DNA from: Lateolabrax maculatus
Lineage: Eukaryota; Chordata; Actinopteri; Acropomatiformes; Lateolabracidae
Assembly (NCBI GenBank): GCA_031216445.1
Contig: CM062200.1
Coordinates: 8,633,001 to 8,697,000, forward strand
Direction: 5' to 3'
Length of the DNA stretch: 64,000 nt
Shown here: positions 1 to 20,000 of the stretch, in pieces
How positions within the stretch are numbered: position 1 is the stretch's first letter
Layout: each line of letters starts with the position of its first letter
The notes under the pieces: generated by a model
What the model was told of the DNA's origin: nothing
Database searches by the model: none
What the model saw: the letters and a program-made list of their open reading frames with translations, nothing else
Position numbers and translations under genes: made by a program

Positions 1-23
1 GAGAGAGGGGAATGGCATACAGC

Positions 24-51
24 ACATTTACATTTTACATTTTACATTTTA
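24..51. repeat. Short tandem repeat, 7-bp unit (TTTACAT-like)
   Basis: About four copies of a TTTACAT/TTTTACA unit lie at the left edge of the window, in the last visible intron of the tetraspanin gene. This is low-complexity intronic DNA with no evident function. Confidence 0.7.
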
Positions 52-161
52 ACTGATCTTCCAATACAGTATAATTCATCACTTTTTACATGGCATTCTC
101 ATATGCAAGACAAATATTTTGCTTCATATTGAATTGTGTAAATCAACGGCCAACAGTTTAC

Positions 162-2809
162 CTCTGTAACTCCGAGAGCAATGCAGACAGCACCGACCCA
201 CACCAGGTTTTTCCACAGAAAGCTCTTGATAGCCGGGATACAACCCTGAGGAGGAGCCCACAGTCGCCAAACATTGGATCATTTGTTCACAGAAATAAGA
301 TGAAATGGGTGTGAACTTGAAATGAGATTTCCCAGCAGACCTTTTTGTGTATTTTCTCCTTGTCCTTTCCGCAACCCTTAGTCTTCACCACGCAGCAGGA
401 ATCTGGCACGGCGTCATGGTTCTCCCAGCCCACACTCCTGGACCAGTCAGTGTAGCTGTCTGCACCACAGCAGCTGAACTGTAACACGGTTTATAATACG
501 TGAAGATTGCACTAAGGCACTGACGCTGCCTCTGGTGTCTGTGGCTCTGTCTGTACATGGCGCACGGTGGAGCCCAATGAAACCAAAGGATAAGTTCGCA
601 CATGCCCATACATACATTGAAACTTAATCCCCCTGGGAAGACACCCACTTGGTTTGTGTAACTGCTGAAGCTTTGGCTTAACCTTTATAATGCATTTTTA
701 CACAAAACCAAACTACATCTTTATTATTGTAAGGAAGATATCTCTTCATGGCCAGTATGGACAGGAGGAACAATAACAGCAACAAAAAACTCTCTCCATG
801 TACAATTGAGAATGTGAATGTTGTTTTAAGACTGACAAAAAATGTGAATCTAGCCTTTAAAGTTTGTTTTGGGGAAATTTAAGAAAAGTTGGCATTCCAC
901 TTTTGAAATCATGTTTTAAGGGATTCTATGATTTCAGTTTGTATTGTGGGTAAATTTGCCCTCATGTACTATACATTTCTCTCCAGTCTATCAAGCGCCT
1001 CTTGCAAATGCAAAACATAAATCTCTACATGTCACCTTTTCCTGAATTCTGTTGACGGCGTATCGGTTCTCCGGGCTGTAATCATGGATCATCCCGCGTG
1101 CATTGGTGTTGATAGCACTGTTCATCTGTATGAGGCCAGTCTACGGAGATGATGAGATTCAAATATTTGTATGATTGTGATGCATTGTTAATGTTTTGAC
1201 CTTGATCTTTAATAATTTCCTTAGGGCAGGATTAAAGTGTCTCACCCAGCTGCGGAGCATGTAAAAGGCGGCTCCCGTGAGTATCTCCAGAATTACAATC
1301 AATATCATCAGACAGATGAACTAGTTCATAGAGAAACAGAGTAAGCAGTGTTAGAGGTCAGTCATGTCCCATATCCCTTGAACAAAAACCTTACAACAAT
1401 CTTCCTACCTGAGTCAGAATTAACCCTTTCTTGAGCCCGAATGATAATGAGGAAAATTACGTTGAAAGCTCTCTGGTTACTGTTACAAAACATTTTCTAC
1501 GTTTAATCTACTTCCAGCTGTTCAACCACAAATACACAGACCAAATACCAAAATACTGACATCCAACATCCTCCCAAGATTGTTCCACAGGCACTTTCTT
1601 ATTAAAATCTATGAGGAAACAATCTCAAACTCATTTGGGGCATTATGTTACTTACAGAAGCCATCATAGAAGAATTATTAATCAATGCCCCAACATGGCC
1701 TATGATGGAGATGAGGGCTATGGTGACACCCACTGCAATGAGGACTATAGCGATCTTAGTCAGGGCGCTCCCCGCCAACGTGCCCAACTGTGAGTAAGTC
1801 GAGTATTGCAGTGCTCCGATAGTGATGAGGGCGACCCCAGATGCCTGAAAGACAAATTTAACAGCTAGACATTAGTGCAGTGCTTTATTTTGCAATGCTT
1901 TCAACATTAAACGCAACGAGCCCAGTTCTGCTGGTGATTTCACGCCAGCCTACTGCCAACCTGCATGTTGACTTTAAACCTTCTTAGTTGGTCAATATTG
2001 CAAAACAAACCAGTCATTTCACTTTAAATAAAGTTATTCATAAAGTTTTCACTAAACTGACAATTTCAAAAGCTTGTGTTATATATTCTGTGCTGGCCAC
2101 ACCAGTTAATAACCAGGACGTTCTATTATTATTAGTTTTCATTCTTGCACATGGAGGGGCCCACTAGCATGCTGAGCTCCTGTGTGCTCACCCGGGACCC
2201 CCTGCCGACACATCCGGCAGCGAGTCGGACTGATTATCTTCCATACTTGTTGCCGTTCCCTCTGCTCAGCCCGTCCACCGAGGCCCCTGAGACCATCTAA
2301 TATGAATATGTTTGATACTGCTGGAAAAACAAATTAATTATCTAGTTCTCTTTCAAATGATGCAACAAATTACTTCCACTCTCCTGCGTCCTCTTTTGCA
2401 TACATTAACAGTATCAGACAAATTAAGGATTACAGTCAGAGCAGACTTTCTGTACTTCTTCAAAGCCGTTATTAGACAACCATGCATTGTCATGAGAGTG
2501 ATATGGATCTTAATAATTTGCTGAAGGATCCAGGTGGGACATTTTTGCTGTAGTGTGATTGATTTGATGTCACTTATATTAAGCCAAAATAAAAAAAACT
2601 GTATAAGCAGTTTAATTGAAAACATTAATGGTAAATAATAGTTTGTATGTTTGTTTTTACTACTTCTACTATACTACTGATAACAATAAATATGTAATCG
2701 ATGTTGTCAATCATCACTTTCATTCTTTCATTGAATTATTCATATTACTTACCAAGAAGAGCCCATTGAAGAAAATGAACAAGCATTTGATGCTGCAACA
2801 CTTGCACAT
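162..2809 (-). CDS. CD63-like tetraspanin (partial, last exon off the left edge)
   Basis: Six coding exons read on the minus strand: 2753-2809, 1656-1844, 1246-1320, 1036-1125, 341-478 and 162-245. All junctions are phase 0 and give 211 residues from ATG 2809. The order is a short cytosolic N-terminus (MCKCCSIKC) running into TM1, then TM2 (IAIVLIAVGVTIALISIIG), TM3 with the usual buried Glu (VILEILTGAAFYML), a large extracellular loop with CCG (FSCCGADSYTDW), PDSCC, KGCG and a final GC, then the start of TM4 (NLVWVGAVCIALGVTE). Loop spacing and the IHKK..GC segment resemble CD63, a late-endosomal/lysosomal and exosome tetraspanin. Oddities: the small intracellular loop reads GHVGALINN where tetraspanins usually have GCCGA, and the donor after 341 is gtctgc. 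The C-terminal tail, where CD63 carries its lysosomal sorting motif, is missing from the window. It could be cd63 itself or a fish tspan34-type paralogue. Family is certain, the paralogue is not. Confidence 0.88.
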
Positions 2810-3427
2810 TTTGAAGTCGGGATGCCAGAAATCCAAGTAAAAGAAAAAACTGAGAACAGAGAGAAAGCAGCAGGCCTTCCTCTGTCTAGTGTGAAGAGAT
2901 ACAGGCTGAGCACTGAAACGTAATTCAGTAGTGAGTTCGACATATGACCTTATGAAAATGAACAGATAGCCTGATAAAATTTAAATTGATATACCACACA
3001 AAAACATACCTGTTAGACTATTTGAATAGTCTCTTTCCTTCTGCGGGGAACTCATTAAAAACATGGTTAAGACAAAGTATTGTACTTTTACAAATGTATA
3101 ATTAATCTGAGAAATTCTTATTCCAATATAAATCCACATTACTGTATCTTATGAGCCATTCTATTACTTCTACATTTTACTGCACAATAACTATTCAAAC
3201 AGATGATTTGCTATGCCAGTAAACTACACATAATCTTGCCTCCATAAAATATTTGATAAACATACAGAAAATAATAGGGAAGAATAGGAATCTTTATTCT
3301 TAAAGAAATGTAGAAATGCAGTTTCTTTCCGTCACAGCTTAAAGTGTCTGAGTACTTTGAGCCGTCTGACTGCTGGACTTTGCTTCGGGGCTCCTTCCAT
3401 CCTTTTGAGGACCAAGCTCTTCCCCAG

Positions 3428-3455
3428 AGCTTCTCCACCAACATATGGAGAAGCT
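3428..3455. repeat. Perfect 10-bp inverted repeat with 8-nt loop
   Basis: AGCTTCTCCA at 3428-3437 is followed, after eight bases, by its exact reverse complement TGGAGAAGCT at 3446-3455. It sits in a GC-richer island of the tetraspanin-MLCK intergenic region. Function is unknown and it may be chance. Confidence 0.6.
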
Positions 3456-4500
3456 GCAGGAAAACTGACCCGACTCCACGGGCTGGAAAAGGACCGAGGC
3501 CGCTGGCTGCAGCACAATAATCTTTGTCACAGTGGAGTGAGCGGCCGGGATGCCTGTGACACACTGCCAGAGTGTCCTCTGTTCTTCACATATCTTTCTA
3601 TCCATTCAAGTCTTTTTCTGCCTTCATCTCCTCCGTGTGTTTCTTCTCCCCTTCTTCTGCTTTCTTAGAGCTCTAGCCAGAGTGCATCAGCCTGTGAAGG
3701 ACCATGCTGCTTTCTAATTTCAGAGAAAACATCCAAACTTTGTTACTCTTTACTCTGTCCTCATTAACACAGCAGAATCACAGCAGGCTGTTTGATTGTA
3801 TATGAGGGGAAGATCATGACAAAACAGACTCAGTTGTGGGTTGAGTCACAAGGATTTACCCCAAAAAACTGTAATTTTTAGAAGGACACACAGAGGCTTG
3901 TCTCTGTGGCAAGAGAATAGTTTATCTGTAAGAGGATAAGTCAGTGTGTGGTTTTGTCTTTCTTCAGCTCTTCACTGACTCTCTGTCTATAAAGCCTTAT
4001 CTACTTGTTCTTATTTGCCTGCAAAGAAATTCAGGCTAAGTAGATAAAGAAGTATGTTTTGGATTACTGAAGCTGCATCATTCCTTACAGTCTTAAAAAA
4101 TGCAGTCTGTGTGTTATTTTTAAAGTTTAAAGTTTAAGGACTTTTAAGGACTTCCCTGGTCTTGATCTTGACCATCCTCTAAATGGCAAATGCTGTTTGA
4201 CAGACCATTATGTGATGTGTACAACCACAGGAGGGCCCCATTCCACTCTTTATAAACGCTTTCAAACCATTTTCAGCCGGTCACAAGTCCACTTCGTTAA
4301 CATCTGGGTTGCCATCACTTTAATTTAATGGAGTGATTGAGTAGGCATGTGTTTGAAGGAGTTTGTGGGAACAGGCTTACACAGAGCCTGCATGTCTCTG
4401 GAAGACTTCATGGGAACGGGAAGTAAAATGATTACCATAGTTGGAGCAAACAGTCACAGAGAGACAACTGACCTTCCCACTCTTTGCGCTTCCTGTTTTG

Positions 4501-4713
4501 CATTCCTTGAGACCTTGTATGATTTCCGTCTGATAAGGATAATTGTCGAGGAAAGAAGTGGTGTGGCTGTGCTATTTACTTGAGGGAATATTGAGATATA
4601 AGCTCTTTGTACAATGATGAAATGATTATTTAGTGGAAAGGTCCATATATGGTGAACAAAGAATGCACTAAACCTTAAAAACATATTCTGAGGTATATTT
4701 TTACCTTATATGG
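4501..4713. promoter_or_regulatory. Candidate muscle enhancer: two CArG boxes plus an MCAT motif
   Basis: CCATATATGG at 4643-4652 and CCTTATATGG at 4704-4713 are both exact CC(A/T)6GG matches, the binding site of serum response factor. Their centres are 61 bp apart. CATTCCT at 4501-4507 matches the TEAD/MCAT site. Paired CArG boxes are a known hallmark of smooth-muscle and cytoskeletal SRF/myocardin target genes, and the cluster lies about 2.2 kb upstream of a smooth-muscle-type MLCK start codon. The motif matches are seen; the regulatory role is inferred. Confidence 0.5.
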
Positions 4714-6832
4714 CTTTTTCTAAAGAATGTGCCAAAGCTTAGAGGACATATACCTGTGTCATGTGCTTTGATGTTCTTTTATTTATTATCTTCATACTTT
4801 TCAAATCAGATCTGACTCAACGTATATACTGCCCTACATATCCAAAACGCAGTAACTACATATTTAGGCAAAAGGGAAAAGAAAGAAAAATGTATGACAA
4901 TTTTATTCAGTTTTTCCTGTAATTCAAAAATGTGTTTACTGCGTTTTCGGTGCTACTTTAATTGTCCCCCCCAAAAATTAGAATATCTAAATTTCTGATT
5001 AATAATCAGCCTAAAATGGAATAAAATAAAGTTTTTATGACCTGTCAAACTGTTTGGCTAAGATTTCAAACTTCAAACCCTTTTTTCTCGATTTCACTGT
5101 TTCTGTACCATTCTTTGCCTTACTCAGTCTTCTTTGATTTATGAACTACATCTGTGTAAACTGTACGTCTAGAAAAAGAAATGAAAATACTTGTGCTTGT
5201 GAATGTGTGCGTTAAGCAAAGTTTGTGACTGTTCTTTATATTGGAAAGCTTAGAAGTGGGTAGAGTGGGCCTGTCCATCAGTAAACAGTTAAGTTTCTGT
5301 TGATGTCTGGTCCATCAATCAGCCTACTTTTAGCGCCAGGGGACATGTTTGTAGTCTAAAGTAAATTATGTGCCTCCCAACATATGGTACTACTTACGCA
5401 TTCCAGTCCGTGTAACAGTTTCCTTACATTCTTGCACTGACCACTGTCGAGTGAAATGTGTCCATTTAAAACCACAACATAGTTTCTCATTTATCTGAGG
5501 TTAACTTTTGGGAAAAAATATTATGCAACCATTGTTATTGTTGTTGTAGCATTGTAAATGTGCTGCACAAGAATCATTCTGTGTTTGTCTTAATCAGCCA
5601 CAAATGGATCAGTTATCTAATGTAAATTCCATATTTCCAAGCTAAACAGTTACTTGTGGTTTACACCAAAGCCATATATCAATATACTTGTACAGTCACA
5701 TGTCAATATGAGGTGTATCTAGACAAAGCATGGGTTTATTGCACTAAATGGCACAAAATTGTGACATGAGTATAAGGTTGAATGTACTTTAATGACATGG
5801 TAATGTAAATTTCTTTTAGTAACAAAAATCAAATAGAAACAATAAATGAGCAACAACCAGCAAAATGCTCACAGAAGACAAAATCTTTATTCACAGGCTG
5901 TGAATGAAATAAAATCCAAGTCAGTGAGGCTTTTACTCTCAGTGAAACTGCTTTTTAGCATAACTGAGAAAAAGAAAACCCTAATGGCCCATCACTATCA
6001 CAGGCTTTGAATACAGATAAGAGAAAACCAGTCTGAAGTTAACAGTAAATGTGACCACGCCTTGGAGATTCATCCAACCAGCAGCTTTACCTATTCCCAT
6101 ATCAATAGAATTAAATGCCTTCCATTCACTGTTTGTGGTCAGATGGTCCCACTTGTCCGCTTTCATTCAAAGAAACTCTACCCCGGAAATCCACTGTTTG
6201 AAAGAGTCCCTTCAATTATTTTTCAACATGTTGTCTATTGCACAGCAGATTTACCGCACACAGAAAGCTGCTCTACTGGCTCTACTTGATTCCTGTGGTG
6301 ACTCTGGCAGTTTGACTCAACTTACAGTCTGCTGAGTGGTTTTCCGCAATAGGTGTTTACAGGGGGTAAAATGGCAAAAAGAAGCTGTGATTATGTAATT
6401 ATGTTCAGGGAGGAGAGGTAGTCTTTATGAAGAGAACCACCAGGTAAACTATGCTTTTTATACTTACTCTCTTACTCTTACTATACTCTCTTGTTTCTCT
6501 TCAGCTTGAATGTTTCGTCTCACCCACATGTTTCCTACTCTTTCATACTATCTCTTTTGTTTTCTAGCGCATGTGTTCCTGTCCCTCTCCCTCTGTTCTC
6601 GGTGCAGAGGTACAGTGGGGGCTGGACATGTGTGTTTTTAATTGGCCTTCTGATAAAACTGGCTGTTTCCTTTGGACAGTGGGGCTGAGGGTGGGTAGTG
6701 ATTTCAGGGGACGTCTGAGAGCAGAGGCTCCTCCTGTTAGCACCTCTGAGGATTTGTGAACAGAAACAGGGCGAAAATTCAACAGCTTCAGCTTCACACT
6801 ATACTGAGTACAACACACCACAACCAAGTGAC

Positions 6833-6854
6833 GAAGAAGAAGAAGAAGAAGAAG
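6833..6854 (+). repeat. (GAA)n microsatellite in the probable 5' UTR of the MLCK gene
   Basis: Seven uninterrupted GAA/AAG units lie about 50 bases before the kinase ATG at 6906. They are probably within the 5' UTR or core promoter. Confidence 0.8.
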
Positions 6855-6905
6855 CCTGACAGATGACTGACTATTTTAAACTCTGGTTATAATTTCTGCT
6901 CAAGG

Positions 6906-15227
<8,322 letters not shown>

Positions 15228-15681
15228 CTGTGGAGAACACCAGTGGAAGATTTCCTTTATTTGGAAGGAGACCTCCTGAGCAGTAGAATGATTTTTTGAA
15301 TGGTTTTATAAAGTGGGATTATTCACTGCCTGCTTACACAGAATTTCAAGGCAAAAAGGGTGTGTTGTGCTCTTCCATGAGAAGATAATAAGGTTTGGAC
15401 ACGCGTACCCAGAGCCCTTTGTTTCACATGTCACCAGTTACTAGTGCTTTTGAATGTGTGGTTAAAATGTTCAACTACCAATGCACAAAGTTTTGTTAAG
15501 GTAATATTATGCTACACGGCACAAAAGTCATGAAAATTGTACATTTTGCACATTTAAGTATTGTTCAAATGTTTTAAAGGAATTAAAATTAAAGGAACGG
15601 GTTGAAAGTGAATGTTGTATTGATGTTTATTGAAAGGCATACATTTATTTTCAAATCCAAACTAAGGGACATAGGGACTAA

Positions 15682-15687
15682 AATAAA
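15682..15687 (+). terminator. Candidate poly(A) signal of the MLCK gene
   Basis: AATAAA lies 455 nt after the MLCK stop codon. A second AATAAA is at 15735-15740. Either could end the transcript; which is used cannot be told from the sequence. Confidence 0.45.
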
Positions 15688-16432
15688 ATTGCCCATGCTA
15701 TTTTGGATTATTAGAACATACTAAAAAAACTTTTAATAAACTTTAACAACAAATGAAAACCAATCTTGTCCATTAATTCAAAGCCCATGCCTTAATACTA
15801 AAAAAACACCAAGACCACTCCTGGGTTGAAAACATTAAATTTAATGCCAGTTTATTAAAATGCCAATTACACTTCATTGACTTCATTGGACAATCCTTGT
15901 GATATTGAAGGTATAGCTAAAGCAATGAAACAGTATTTTACTCTTAGTAGGTAAACATTGGTTTAACATTTTATTTTGGGATATGACAACATGAAATTTA
16001 CCATAAACTAAAAATCGAATGACTTTAGTTTCCACTCTGCTGTCGCTTCAGTTCAGGTGAGCCTGTATAGAGATCATGCTATCAAGGTTTTTCAACATAT
16101 CTTTTAATTTATAGATTATATAGATTTTAAAGTCAGCTATATATTTTTGTTTTTTTTCCTTATTTGTCAATTTTCAGTTTCATGATGTCAATCTTTTTCA
16201 CTGTTCAGTGTATTTATTTACCCCTCATTCCACGTAACAGCTACACTGATGATATTACAAAATATCCTAATCTATTGCACAGATTCCTACAGTGCACTGC
16301 ATCTTGTTTGGTTATTTATAATTCTTCATTAGATAATGATAGTGAATTTGTTATACCCTCAAATTGAAAATAGATAGATAGACACATCTAATTCTATGAC
16401 TTAACAAGCAATCATACAGTCTCTCTATGTTT

Positions 16433-16453
16433 TATATATATATATATATATAT
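16433..16453. repeat. (TA)n microsatellite
   Basis: Ten TA units in the convergent intergenic region between MLCK and coasy. Confidence 0.85.
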
Positions 16454-16725
16454 CTCAACTTTCCTTTACCATTAGTTGCTTTTCTAAGTTACATTCATAT
16501 TAATTATACTTGGAACTTTCAATGGAAAGAGGACCAAACTATCTGACAGGAAGTTTCATCAGTTGACGAGGTGCCCAAAATATTAGACTTAGCTGAGTGG
16601 TATGGTCGTAAAGTTATCTAGCATATCATTTAAACAACAGTATCCATTTAAAGGTGTGTGCCATTCATAAAGAAAAATCATCTTTGGATGAAAACAGACC
16701 TACAAGTCTTGGGATAAAATAACAC

Positions 16726-16731
16726 TTTATT
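16726..16731 (-). terminator. Candidate poly(A) signal of coasy
   Basis: AATAAA on the minus strand lies about 325 nt downstream of the coasy stop. The surrounding ACTTTATTAATCCCAAA also resembles the degenerate tail of a common fish retroelement, so the signal may derive from a repeat. Confidence 0.4.
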
Positions 16732-17055
16732 AATCCCAAATATAAATTCCAGCCTGCAAATTCCCAAACTATTTAGTTAGTTTAAGTTCTCTTTTTCCTC
16801 ATCCATCCATCTTTCAACTAAGCATCTTATAATAAAACTACAGTTTAAAAACCTGTGGAAAATCAATCAGGCACTGAGTCTTGGTCAAAGAAGTGAGGGA
16901 GCTTGTTGGGTTTGCTGCAGTGGCCCAGGAACCATTCCCACTTCTTTCTAAGGCAGCATTTCATTTTGTGGATCAGTCATTTGAGCGCACGTCACTGGAC
17001 ATGACACATGCTTGCTCTGTCAGAGCTGAGATGACGTAGTGTCCCACACGTGTTC

Positions 17056-20000
17056 CTACTGTCCTTGTCTCTGTTGGATTCTCTTCTGAAGAAGATTCCA
17101 AGCTTTCAGTACCTTTAACATAAAAGACAATGGAGAAATTATTATATATTATATATAACAGTTTTTTTTTTTTTATTACAGAATCAAATTATTTCATGTA
17201 ATGCAGATGTGGAGACCATACACTGATGGCATGATGAGTGTCTGACCTGTTTCCGAGTGACCTCTGGCTCCCACAGTGTGCTGAGCACGACATTGGCGTG
17301 TTCTACTTGCTTGGCGTTGGACCACTGGCTCTGCAGCCGGCGCAGGGCATCTTCTGAGGTCACACCGTCTCGCTCGGTTATCCTTGACACCGCCTGGGAG
17401 GGGAGGGGATACAAGGGGAGGCAAGTGGGTTAGGTTAACAAGGCTTTTGTTAAGGCCAGTGGGTGTAAATTTGTAAAATGTTCAACTTTGGCGCCCTCTA
17501 GTGGTAGTATCCAAAAACCAAACTCCTATCCTTATCCTTTTATACTTCATCCTTGACACATTAGGGCATCGAGAAACTGCCTTCCCACTGCTTTCATCAC
17601 TTAAATGATAATGTTGCTGCATTCTGTAGCCATTGCTTTCAGTGACGAATGCTGATCCAGCAACGCCTTTTTTACACATACAAAGATCGATAATGTAAAT
17701 ATACAGTAAAACATACAGTCATCACTTTTACACCGTTACATTTTCCTCACAGTCACCCAAGCTGATGTGGCTACATGTTTGTCGCAGTGAGGACTGCAGG
17801 TACAAACATATTACCTCCTCCTCGGGGATAACGGTGACCCAGACTTCATGGACCATGTCCGTCCAGCCCGCCTCCAGAAGAACTGCTGCATCCACCACAC
17901 AAACCTCTTTACCTACAAAGAGCACGGATCACATGAACACGGGGGAAATGTCTTGTAGTAAAAAGCGAGGGCACAGTTTCTTCATTATCTGTGTCTATGT
18001 CAATGAGATCAGTACATTAGCCTAACTAAAGGAAAAGGGTTAAGGAAGGAAGAAAGGACTGTCTTTTTAGGAAAAATAAATGTCCTTGTGTATGAACATA
18101 AAAACTATTCTACTGCTACACACACAACTCACAAAAACTGTTTACCAACATACAGTTCTACAATACTAAGATGAATAAATGTAAATCCATACAATACCTT
18201 CCTCTCTGGCCTGGCTGATTCTGTTCTTCACCAGAAGTGCAATCTCATTCCATACAATATCTGTAAGGGCTTTTAACCGCTCCTGCATGAAAAACAGCAT
18301 CTTTGGTAAATTGTCAACGCACAGTGGCGTAATCTGACACAATGTGCTTTTATGTTCATATTACCTGGTTTCCGAAAACCTTCCTTCCTAATGCACGTCT
18401 GTTGATGGTTTTATCTTCATTCAGGAGATCTTAAAGTGACGAAAAAAGCTCATCAATGCACTACAACACATGAGCGTAACATACAAGACAACATGGGAAT
18501 CAAGCTACTGGGCTACCTATGTTTGCGGTAGTTATTGTGTCAATTATGCTACTCTTTCTTCTTATATCTTTAAACAAGCATAGATTGTTAAAAAATTTTT
18601 TTTTTTTTTGTGTTTTGTTGTAGTGATGTAGCATTCATGACCTTTCAAAATTTATTTTAAAAAACCAGAAGTCATGCTTTCATCAAAATCAAATCTGATA
18701 GTCTGACCTTTACTTACTACACTGCACTCATTATGTCAATCACCAAGTGTTTGAATATTGAAAAATGTGTGCGAGATTCCACAAGGAGATGGATGACACA
18801 TCTCTCACCACCGCCCAACTCCTCCAATGATTACGTGTCCTTAAGGCAGAGTATTTCCTCACCTGACCCAAATTCTTCAAGCACTGTGTGATAAGCTGCA
18901 GTGCCCGGCTGGTACACCTCATGGCCCAGCTTGTCACAGTCGATCCGGACTGCGCCCAAAGCCTCCAGCTGCCTGGCGATGGAGCTCTTCCCACTGCCGC
19001 TGCCTCCTGTCAGGCCAATCACATATGGGAGGGGAGGGAGATGGGATGTGTCCTAGTGCAGAAGAAACGGGAGATACAAGGGTGCAGGATGTGGAAGAAA
19101 ATATGAAAATTAAATTTGATCATTTCACATTAGAGAATACCAGCAACTACTACAGCACTAAACATGAGGGGCGTGAAGAATCATTGGGTGGAGGTGATGA
19201 TAGCACAAAACGGTATATTTGCACTGCAAAGTGACACAAACAGTTCATAAAACAAGTCAGGCCTGGTCTAAGATCCCTCCACCCTCGCTGCAGGGGAGCT
19301 CCCTGTCTCTCTAATCACACAGTAATAGTAGTCTTTATCCCCAGGGACATACATGAACTCTTACATTTGCCAATTATTTTTGACCGGAATAAGACACCTC
19401 CTATAAGAACAGTTATACATTAAAGTTTCCAAGGACTGATCTTTGCGTTTGACCCTTGTTACAAACCACAGCTGCCATTTTTTGTATGAAAACTCTGTTC
19501 CTCAGATACAGAAATGCTGTGAGCAAAACAGCCAGCAGAGTTAAATGTTTTGCTTCGGTGAGTGAGCAAACATCGAATGCACCTTAGAGCACAAACAGAA
19601 TTTTTTTTTCCCGTCACTGGAGGCTGTGCAGAGCTTCTTTAACATTTGAAAATTAGTTTCATTAAACAGGAATGAACTCAACTTTAACGGATGTTCTTTG
19701 TATGTAGTATCCTTTTTCCTGCACTAAATCCCTTATCAAAATGTAAACATTTTTAAACACGACCTACTTTAGGCGGGGTAAGGAGGGTGCCCAACAGACG
19801 AGAGCGCAGACTGGAGGAGCTGATCTTCTCCTCTTCTGTCTCGGTGTGGTGGGCATCTTTAAGCAACTGGATCTCATGGAGGATGAGAGCTGGAAGGCCC
19901 TGATTTCGGAAGCAGAGAACACAAAACATCACATACGTGCTAATGTGGCTAGGGTCACCTATATCTGGACACAGTTCCTCTGCTGTCCCAAGATTAAAAT

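Larger units (their letters stand above)
2810..6905. other. Intergenic region between divergent tetraspanin and MLCK genes
   Basis: About 4.1 kb separates two start codons that point away from each other, so it should hold both promoters and any non-coding first exons. I see no convincing coding exon. Overlapping open frames at 3211-3668 on both strands have no family resemblance. Noted inside: a small hairpin at 3428-3455, a muscle-type motif cluster at 4501-4713, and a GAA run at 6833-6854 just before the kinase start. The rest is AT-rich without clear structure. Confidence 0.6.
15228..17055. other. Convergent 3' region between MLCK and coasy
   Basis: 1.8 kb lies between the MLCK stop and the coasy stop, holding both 3' UTRs. 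It is AT-rich, has a TA run at 16433-16453, and has poly(A) signal candidates for each gene (separate entries). No additional gene is visible. Confidence 0.65.

Noticed and set aside
3211..3668. Overlapping open frames on both strands
   Set aside because: No family resemblance, no consistent splice sites joining them to the neighbouring genes, and frames on opposite strands that exclude each other.
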